A DNA stretch of 64,000 nt from Endozoicomonas sp. OPT23 (GTDB lineage: Bacteria; Pseudomonadota; Gammaproteobacteria; Pseudomonadales; Endozoicomonadaceae). The DNA lies in the NCBI RefSeq assembly GCF_009653635.1, contig NZ_PPFD01000004.1, forward strand, positions 62,001-126,000. Direction: 5' to 3'. How positions within the stretch are numbered: position 1 is the first letter of the stretch; every line of letters begins with the position of its first letter. Shown here piece by piece: positions 58,182-64,000 of the stretch. The notes under the pieces are model-generated. The model saw only the letters and a program-made list of their open reading frames with translations. It had not been told where the DNA came from and searched no databases. Position numbers and translations under genes: made by a program.

Positions 58182-59069
58182 TTACCGATGTGTATGATTA
58201 TTGATAACAACCGTCAGTATCCCTGCAAGAATAATCATACTCATGCCAGCCAGAGCTGTTGCATCAGGTATATGCGACCATAATAACCAGCCGATCAAGC
58301 CGGCAAATACCACTCCAGAGTAGTTTACTGGTGCAATAACACTGGCTCTGGCATAGCCATAAGCTCTGGTATAGAACCACATGGTCAGCCAGATAGAAGC
58401 ACCGATATATAAGAGATAAGGGAGTGCGGACAGAGGAACCGGCTGCCAGTTCGCCAAAGCAACCGGAACGCTGCACAGGAAAGAGATACTGAAATAATAA
58501 AAATTTATTCTTGAAGAAGGCTCGGTCGTCGCCAGTGTTCGAGTTCCTACCATCGAACAAGCCAGCAACAAACCAGATGCAAGACCGACCAAATGCCAGA
58601 CTTTGAAACCTTCCATATCCGGCTTAAGAATCAGCATTACCCCCGCAAACCCCAGCACCATTGGCATAACGACTCGTTTTCTGACTTTCTTTTTCAGCCA
58701 GAGCCAGACCACAAGCGGAACAAACAAAGGTCCGGTATTTCTCAGTAAAGCTGCATCAACCAGAGGAATATAGGCCAGCGCCTGATAGTAAGCATAGAAA
58801 CACAGCCAGCCGGTAATACCTCGAGCAATATGAGTCCATGGCCGACTGGTTTTAAGAACACTTTCGTTTAAGGATTTCCCCCGGAATGTGCTACTCAACT
58901 CTTTTATAAGCCATGGTAGAGCAATCAAAAGGCAAATGGCGTATTGTGCCAGCACGATCATTGCTACTGGCACATCACTGGAAATCAACTTACTGGCAGC
59001 TCCTGCAGTACTGGCCACCAGCGTTGTCGCCAAGGCAAACAGAACACCTCTGGGTATGTTCTCTGTCAT
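58182..59069 (-). CDS. EamA/DMT family transporter
   Basis: This is a 295-residue inner-membrane protein with ten predicted helices and the duplicated EamA domain (about 10-140 and 155-285). Segments such as AYIPLVDAALLRNTGPLFVP and PVNYSGVVFAGLIGWLLWSH are typical of the drug/metabolite exporter family. The substrate cannot be deduced. It is 42 bases downstream of the crotonase gene on the same strand and may share its transcript. Confidence 0.88.
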   Translation of the reverse strand: MTENIPRGVLFALATTLVASTAGAASKLISSDVPVAMIVLAQYAICLLIALPWLIKELSSTFRGKSLNESVLKTSRPWTHIARGITGWLCFYAYYQALAYIPLVDAALLRNTGPLFVPLVVWLWLKKKVRKRVVMPMVLGFAGVMLILKPDMEGFKVWHLVGLASGLLLACSMVGTRTLATTEPSSRINFYYFSISFLCSVPVALANWQPVPLSALPYLLYIGASIWLTMWFYTRAYGYARASVIAPVNYSGVVFAGLIGWLLWSHIPDATALAGMSMIILAGILTVVINNHTHR

Positions 59070-59111
59070 ACATCCTGCCCTGACAAAACGGTTACTGTTA
59101 AATAGAAAATC

Positions 59112-59858
59112 TTAACCTTTACCCATGAACGCCTGCATAATTTCCTTGGCTTCATTGGACATCAGCCGCTCAGCAAACAGAATACCTTCATCGGCAATAC
59201 GCTGCTCAACACTCTGGCGGTAAGACTGCTTTAACAACTGTTTGGTATGCTTCATTGCATCTACCGGCTTATCAGCCAGTTGCTGTGCCTTTCTGTGTGC
59301 CAGTTCAAACACTTCATCAGTATCAACGGCTTCGTTAGCAATGCCATAATCTCTTGCAGTCTCTGCATCGAAGAAGTCACCCAGCATCAGTAATTCGGCA
59401 GCTCGTCGATGCCCCATAGTTTCTGGCAGCAGCAGACTGGATGCAGCTTCTGGCACCAATGCCAGGTTAACAAATGGCAGGCGAAGCTTGGCGTTATTAG
59501 CAACATAGGCGAGGTCACAATGCAGCAGCATGGTGACACCAATACCTATTGATACACCACTGACTGCGGCAACCAGAGGTTTTTCAAAAGCCACCAGTTG
59601 ACGTAAAAACTGCATTACCGGGGAATCCAGCCCCAGACCTTCTTTCAGGAAATCACCAAGATCATTACCGGCAGTAAAAGCATCGGTATGTCCGCGAATG
59701 ACTACCGCCCGAATGGAACCGTCCTGATCAGCAGCAACAAGTGCTTCTGTCATGCCGGTGTACATGGCACTGGTAAGGGCGTTTTTCTTATCAGCACGAT
59801 CCATGGTAATGGTAAGCACCGCGCCAGACTGCTCCAGCAGAATATTATTATCAGACAC
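59112..59858 (-). CDS. Enoyl-CoA hydratase/isomerase (crotonase) family protein
   Basis: This is a 248-residue crotonase. TITMDRADKKNALTSAMYTG and the oxyanion-hole segments FTAGNDLGDFL and AVSGVSIGIGVTMLLHCDLA are visible. The catalytic acid position is in FVNLALVPEAASSLLLPETM. It acts on an acyl-CoA in fatty acid or related degradation; substrate unknown. The GTG at 59858 is used because AAGGTGG lies 7 bases before it; the longer TTG start at 59897 has no site and would overlap repeat copy E. Confidence 0.88.
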   Translation of the reverse strand: MSDNNILLEQSGAVLTITMDRADKKNALTSAMYTGMTEALVAADQDGSIRAVVIRGHTDAFTAGNDLGDFLKEGLGLDSPVMQFLRQLVAFEKPLVAAVSGVSIGIGVTMLLHCDLAYVANNAKLRLPFVNLALVPEAASSLLLPETMGHRRAAELLMLGDFFDAETARDYGIANEAVDTDEVFELAHRKAQQLADKPVDAMKHTKQLLKQSYRQSVEQRIADEGILFAERLMSNEAKEIMQAFMGKG

Positions 59859-59892
59859 GTTAACCACCTTTTTTATTCTTGTGTCGAATCTT

Positions 59893-59981
59893 CTCAAGTA
59901 TCCATATCTATGAATTCTCAGCCTCTTAGCCGCCGCTGGCAGATAAATGAACCTGGATATTCGATAGTGTGTCTACACACA
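59893..59981 (-). repeat. Diverged palindromic intergenic repeat, copy E
   Basis: Blocks CTCAAGTATCC, ATGAATTC, a central GCC-rich stem, GATATTCGATAGTGTGTCTA and CACACATT are in the same order as copy A. It lies upstream of the crotonase gene start. Confidence 0.65.
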
Positions 59982-60052
59982 TTGTGCCGATACTTTATTA
60001 CTCCGTCCGGCAGAATACCAATAAATCACCCGACACACTCAAATATCACCAC

Positions 60053-60086
60053 AAAAAAAACCCCGAACCATCAAAGATGGCCGGGG
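60053..60086 (-). terminator. Hairpin terminator for the minus-strand ketopantoate reductase gene
   Basis: Outer CCCC/GGGG and inner CCATC-AAA-GATGG stems form a GC-rich hairpin. The run of A just upstream gives a U-tract on the minus strand. It lies about 315 bases beyond the 60402 gene end. Confidence 0.6.
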
Positions 60087-60401
60087 CAAAGGCACCTGAC
60101 ATGCACATCATCGAGGGTTAACCTCAACAACTGTGCTCTTTTTCACCTTGCAGCTCACACACAAATGGGTAGACATGCAGAGGATGAATTCTTTGGCCTG
60201 TCAGGAAGGCACTGAATTTTTTTGTAAAAAAATAGCCGCTTTGAGAATTAGTTCTTATTCTTCAGATCTAAGTGTTGAAGCTATGCTAACAAGAAATAAG
60301 ACAGAAGCCTTAGTCTATTCGGGTGTATAAATGTAACTTTCGCATCTAAAGGAGAAAATACAGCATATTCATGCATATTTTATATGATAAAAATGTCGTA
60401 T
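60087..60401. other. Gene-poor intergenic stretch
   Basis: About 315 bp without a credible gene. Short frames on the plus strand (for example near 60133-60330) lack a ribosome site and recognisable sequence. It is AT-rich, with ATGCATATTTTATATG near the right end. No RNA gene was recognised. Confidence 0.45.
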
Positions 60402-61388
60402 TTACTCTGCTTTTTTCTGAGATTCCAAGCCTTTAATCTGGTCGTATATCTTCTGGTTGGTCACAGCTTCCATGCCCAACTGTTCGGCCAGCATAACCAC
60501 TTTGCCATTCAATTCATCAACCTCTGTAACCTTGCCACGCTTGATATCCGACCACATACTCATTCTCGCCCTTGCATCGATTCTTAATGATCTGGCAGCA
60601 ATAAGCCTGAACAGCAAATTTGGCAACTCAAGAACATAAGGCATTTTTTCCAATGGGATACGAGTACCTATATCAACCGGTTGAATGCCATAGCCTTCCA
60701 TAACGTTCAAGCCTTCACGAATGCAGTCAGCCCACTGCTTACGATACTTTCTATGACGCATCTGATCTTTCAGCGGTAAACCGCTCAGTGCATTAATAGA
60801 GTTATTGAGGTTCAGTAGCAGCTTGGTCCAGAGCACCGCCTGAATATCATCATGTAGCCGACTTTTCCCAAAAGCTCTATCAAGGCTTGGCAGCCAGAGT
60901 TTCAAGGTTGTTGAGGCTTCAAGATGCAAACAGCCTTCCGTGGTTTTTTTAAACTCACCTTCGCCAAGGTAATTGACACCATAGGCAACAGAACCACCGA
61001 TTACCTGCGCCTGCGATAGTTCTTTTCTCAGGATTTCGACACTGGAAAGTCCGTTCAGCAGGCTGATGACGGTTGCATCCGGTGCATAGGTTTGAATCTG
61101 CTGAATAGCCGTATACAGGTCAGTATTTTTTACACAGACAATAATGAGTTTTGAGCCGGAAAGACAGGAGGTGTCAGTTTGATAATCCAGTCGATTCATG
61201 GCAAAGCTTTGCCGCTGGCCATCATGATGCACAATAGTCATGCCGTAGCGAGCGATTTCATTCTGAAACCAGTGCCGCCCCAGCATCCTTACTGGTATAC
61301 CCTCAGCGTAGAAACAGCCGGCGAGATAACAGCCGATTGCACCAGCCCCAAGAATAGTAATACCTTCGTTATTGTTATTATTTTTCAT
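60402..61388 (-). CDS. Ketopantoate reductase family protein (second PanE/ApbA-like)
   Basis: This is a 328-residue protein. The N-terminal Rossmann motif is ITILGAGAIGCYLAGCFYAE, with LIIVCVKNTDLYTAIQQI and VISLLNGLSSVEILRKEL. The C-terminal ApbA domain has LWTKLLLNLNNSINALSGLP with the catalytic Lys. It is longer and more divergent than the gene at 35052 and so may act on another 2-oxo acid. ATG at 61388 is used; a TTG one codon earlier is possible. It is followed by a terminator about 315 bases on. Confidence 0.85.
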   Translation of the reverse strand: MKNNNNNEGITILGAGAIGCYLAGCFYAEGIPVRMLGRHWFQNEIARYGMTIVHHDGQRQSFAMNRLDYQTDTSCLSGSKLIIVCVKNTDLYTAIQQIQTYAPDATVISLLNGLSSVEILRKELSQAQVIGGSVAYGVNYLGEGEFKKTTEGCLHLEASTTLKLWLPSLDRAFGKSRLHDDIQAVLWTKLLLNLNNSINALSGLPLKDQMRHRKYRKQWADCIREGLNVMEGYGIQPVDIGTRIPLEKMPYVLELPNLLFRLIAARSLRIDARARMSMWSDIKRGKVTEVDELNGKVVMLAEQLGMEAVTNQKIYDQIKGLESQKKAE

Positions 61389-61464
61389 CAAAGGTGATTT
61401 CTTATCGTTTTACCAAACTCTAAGAAACCACCTTTCCAGCGTCAACTGCTAATTACGCAAGCAA

Positions 61465-62361
61465 TCAATAGTGATAAGGGAATTTTGTGAAGTCTTTTGG
61501 GCGTTTCTCAAGGAAAGAGTCTCTGCCTTCCTGAGCTTCGTCGGTGCCATAGGCAAGGCGTGTCGCTTCACCGGCAAAGATCTGCTGGCCAACCATGCCA
61601 TCATCTGTGAGGTTCAAACCAAATTTCATCATACGCAGAGCGGTCGGTGATTTTTCACCAATAATCTTTGCCCACTCCAGAGCTACTGTCTCTAGTTCTG
61701 CATGAGGAACCACCTTGTTGACCATCCCCATATCAGCGGCATCCTGAGCCGAGTAATCAAGACCCAGGAAGAAGATTTCACGGGCCTTCTTCTGACCAAC
61801 CATCTTGGCCAGATAGGCAGAACCATAACCGGAATCAAAGCTGGCAACATCAAGGTCTGTCTGTTTGAACACTGCATGTTCTTCAGAAGCGATGGTCAGA
61901 TCACACACCACGTGCAAACTGTGACCACCACCAGCTGCCCAGCCTGGCACAACCGCCATAACGACCTTTGGCATAAAACGAATCAAGCGTTGCACTTCCA
62001 GAATATGCAGACGTCCCAGCTTGGCGGGATCAATTTCATCCTGAGGCATGCCTTCGTATTTATAGCCATCTTTGCCACGAATACGCTGGTCACCGCCAGA
62101 ACAAAATGCCCAGCCACCGTCTTTTACTGAAGGGCCGTTACCCGTCAGAATGACACAACCTATATCGCTGGAAATTCGTGCATGCTCTAAAGCACGGTAG
62201 AGTTCATCAACGGTTTTCGGACGAAATGCATTACGGCACTCAGGGCGGTTAAAAGCGATACGAACAGTGCCCTGATGGATAGCACGGTGATAGGTGATGT
62301 CTTCGAAGTCAAAGCCTTCAATTTCATGCCACTGTTCTGGGTCGAAAATCTCGGAAACCAT
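61465..62361 (-). CDS. menB: MenB-like 1,4-dihydroxy-2-naphthoyl-CoA synthase
   Basis: This is a 298-residue crotonase of the MenB group, longer than ordinary hydratases. It has FNRPECRNAFRPKTVDELYR, GGWAFCSGGDQRIRGKDGY, VPGWAAGGGHSLHVVCDLTI and DVASFDSGYGSAYLAKMVGQ, which are MenB-type landmarks. MenB closes the naphthoquinone ring in menaquinone synthesis. No other men gene is nearby, so it could also act in another ring-cleaving CoA pathway (BadI-like). The ATG at 62361 gives the usual length; an upstream GTG at 62406 is less likely. Confidence 0.8.
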   Translation of the reverse strand: MVSEIFDPEQWHEIEGFDFEDITYHRAIHQGTVRIAFNRPECRNAFRPKTVDELYRALEHARISSDIGCVILTGNGPSVKDGGWAFCSGGDQRIRGKDGYKYEGMPQDEIDPAKLGRLHILEVQRLIRFMPKVVMAVVPGWAAGGGHSLHVVCDLTIASEEHAVFKQTDLDVASFDSGYGSAYLAKMVGQKKAREIFFLGLDYSAQDAADMGMVNKVVPHAELETVALEWAKIIGEKSPTALRMMKFGLNLTDDGMVGQQIFAGEATRLAYGTDEAQEGRDSFLEKRPKDFTKFPYHY

Positions 62362-62469
62362 GGGAGAGGGGTTCTCGCAATCAGATAAATGATGAAATTG
62401 TCGCACATTTATCTGATTGCGCCAGTACTGCCTAAGGGATAGGCAGCTTGGTGATGAGTTACAGGAAAA

Positions 62470-62847
62470 TCAGCTCAATGCTTCAAAATCGTCTTCACGA
62501 AGCAGAGCACGGCCGTCTTCCTGCAGAACCCACAGTTCTTTATGAATCACACCACCAGCATTATTCATTTTCCAGCCTGACTTCAGAATCGCAGATTGCT
62601 CATCAACTACTTCCAGTTCTGGTTCAACGTATTCAACATCTGAGAAACCATCAGCAATCAGTTTTTCCCAGAAAGCAGCAATTTCTTCAGTACCGGTAAA
62701 AGTACCGAATGGGCGAGCATGCATAACTGCGTCAGCCTCGTACTGAGCAGCACAGCCTCTGCCGTCACCAGAATTAAATGCATTCTTCCAGTTGGAGCTG
62801 GCCAGGTTAACGGCTTTAATGACTTTATCTTTCTGTGCTTGATCCAC
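62470..62847 (-). CDS. SnoaL/NTF2-like (DUF4440) protein
   Basis: This is a 125-residue small alpha+beta-barrel protein. NWKNAFNSGDGRGCAAQYEA, VMHARPFGTFTGTEEIAAFW and the beta-rich C-terminal half fit the NTF2/SnoaL superfamily, which includes enzymes and ligand-binding proteins. The start is GTG at 62847 with AGGAG upstream. It may share a transcript with the MenB-like gene about 109 bases downstream on the same strand. It is divergent from the LysR gene, so that regulator may control it. Confidence 0.85.
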   Translation of the reverse strand: MDQAQKDKVIKAVNLASSNWKNAFNSGDGRGCAAQYEADAVMHARPFGTFTGTEEIAAFWEKLIADGFSDVEYVEPELEVVDEQSAILKSGWKMNNAGGVIHKELWVLQEDGRALLREDDFEALS

Positions 62848-62994
62848 GGTTCGTACTCCTGATTAATTCTTGAAGAAGTTAATTCTGAATGAAGCAAGCA
62901 TAGTCCTTGCTGTACAAAAGGATAAACCGGACAATCCAGAACTCAGTTTTCGTAATAACCGAACAATCAAATCAAGCATTCAAATCGAGCAACC

Positions 62995-63918
62995 ATGAAG
63001 TATCTTCGTCATATGGCCGTGTTTGCCAGTATCGTTGAATCCGGTTCTATTACCGCAGCAGCAGAAGCTGAAGGTTTATCGAAGTCCGTTATCAGCCAGC
63101 AGTTAAAAGACCTTGAACAGGCGCTAGGTGTCGTTCTGCTTAATCGCACGACACGAGCCCATAATCTCACGCCAGCTGGCAAAGACTTTTATCAACAATG
63201 CCGACAGATTACCGCGCTCGGTCAGCAAGCCTGGCAACAGGCGCAGAATAATCTTGAGAATCCGAGAGGGCCTATAAGAATCTCTGCACCTCAAGCCTTA
63301 ATAGAACCTTTGGTTACACCCGCAATAGGGCAACTAATCCGGAAAAACCCGAGCATTATTCCAACCATTCTCAGTGAGGATCATCGAACTGATCTTCTGC
63401 AGCAAGACATCGACCTGGCGGTTCGTGTTGGAGAAATGCCTGATAGTGACTATATACAGAAAAAGCTCGGCAGTTTTCGGGAAGTGCTCTGTGCTGCCTC
63501 TTCATACGTTAGAGAACACCAAATAGAGATTGATCAACTTCCAGTCTCTGGTCACAAAAACTGTCAACTGGATTATATAGCCAATAGCTGGCAAGGCTCT
63601 CAACCAACACATGCCTTATTAAATAGGAAATCGTCAGATTCGATCCAGCTGAAGTTTAAAGCCAACCGCTTCTGCAACTCATTGACAACTGTCGTTGGAA
63701 TGGTCAGAGCCGGAGCCGGAATTGCTCTTCTGCCTGATTTTATCTTCAAGCCACTGCAGCAACAGGGTCTATTAATTGACCTCTTTCCAGACTATGACCT
63801 GCCCGAGGTTCCGGTATACGCTGTGCATGCTTATGGTCAAAGCCCCAGCCTGTTGCTTAAGCTTTCCCTCGAAACTCTTAAGAGCAAAATGGACGAACTG
63901 GCAGCGGCTTTAGAATAA
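62995..63918 (+). CDS. LysR family transcriptional regulator
   Basis: This is a 307-residue protein with the N-terminal winged helix-turn-helix MAVFASIVESGSITAAAEAE, then LSKSVISQQLKDLEQALGVV and LLNRTTRAHNLTPAGKDFYQ. The C-terminal substrate-binding domain runs from about residue 90 to the end and belongs to the CrgA/PA-like group. It is divergent from the SnoaL-like gene, so the shared 147-bp region may hold its site. The target and inducer are unknown. A MAPEG-like gene follows 30 bases later on the same strand. Confidence 0.92.
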   Translation: MKYLRHMAVFASIVESGSITAAAEAEGLSKSVISQQLKDLEQALGVVLLNRTTRAHNLTPAGKDFYQQCRQITALGQQAWQQAQNNLENPRGPIRISAPQALIEPLVTPAIGQLIRKNPSIIPTILSEDHRTDLLQQDIDLAVRVGEMPDSDYIQKKLGSFREVLCAASSYVREHQIEIDQLPVSGHKNCQLDYIANSWQGSQPTHALLNRKSSDSIQLKFKANRFCNSLTTVVGMVRAGAGIALLPDFIFKPLQQQGLLIDLFPDYDLPEVPVYAVHAYGQSPSLLLKLSLETLKSKMDELAAALE

Positions 63919-63947
63919 TCAGCGAAAATAATAAGAAGGAATCTGAA

Positions 63948-64000
63948 ATGTCTCAGGAAGCTATCTTTACTCCCTTTCTCGGTATGATGTTATTAACCGT
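63948..64000 (+). CDS. Probable MAPEG family membrane protein (partial)
   Basis: The frame starts at ATG 63948 with AAGGA 9 bases upstream and runs off the window. The 17 visible residues, MSQEAIFTPFLGMMLLT, match the first helix of MAPEG-type small membrane proteins. Too short for certainty. Confidence 0.5.
   Translation, partial: MSQEAIFTPFLGMMLLT

Noticed and set aside
59688-60215. 175-residue plus-strand frame
   Set aside because: It runs antisense through the crotonase gene and across repeat E; no recognisable protein.

Overview
The window looks like chromosomal DNA of a Gammaproteobacterium, most probably Oceanospirillales and possibly Endozoicomonas-like. Supporting this are the Pseudomonas-type arginine succinyltransferase (AST) cluster with two astA paralogues, LigB, RoxA/YcfD, FxsA beside groESL, YcgN, moderate GC, and several large orphan proteins with disordered Ser/Pro-rich N-termini. 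The taxon is inference; no rRNA, tRNA or CRISPR array was recognised.

Layout. 1-5410: end of trpB, then a TetR repressor divergent from an RND efflux pair (adaptor and pump) with a candidate operator on the promoter. 5470-6609: lipase-like orphan. 6678-17190: arginine/ornithine catabolism (astC; AraC-type ArgR-like regulator; M20 hydrolase; astA; DUF1338 enzyme; astA; astD; astB). No AstE is present, and the M20 hydrolase resembles N-acylglutamate-cleaving enzymes. 17382-20182: RhlE helicase and the ribosomal oxygenase RoxA. 20191-23986: a four-gene orphan cluster on the minus strand, one gene interrupted at a seven-G tract. 24087-26914: groESL with a heat-shock-type promoter, then fxsA. 27016-34043: secreted HAD protein, HugZ-like protein, SDR, alkyltransferase-like protein, AmpG and a degenerate trypsin-like protein. 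34066-42016: yajQ, dodecin, panE, orphan histidine kinase, nadC, galE, ligB.

42021-47816 is an accessory segment bounded by two type IV pilin genes in the same orientation. Between them lie a strong palindrome, a small membrane protein, a HepT/MntA toxin-antitoxin pair, a REP-associated tyrosine transposase, an IS5-type transposase remnant with palindromic repeats, and a very AT-rich O-antigen-ligase/PglL-like gene beside the second pilin. 48352-54076: methyltransferase, then a compact minus-strand operon mobA-moaB-moaC-moaD-moaE-modA-modB-modC for molybdate uptake and molybdenum cofactor synthesis. 54341-57574: a very large orphan protein with a MICAL-like dinucleotide-binding segment. 57671-64000: YcgN, an EamA transporter, crotonases including a MenB homologue, a second ketopantoate reductase-like protein, a SnoaL-like protein, a LysR regulator and the start of a probable MAPEG protein.

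A roughly 95-bp palindromic intergenic repeat recurs at 983, 17382, 20069, 29258 and 59893, with a weaker relative at 13131. A separate structured element of about 97 bp sits between nadC and galE.
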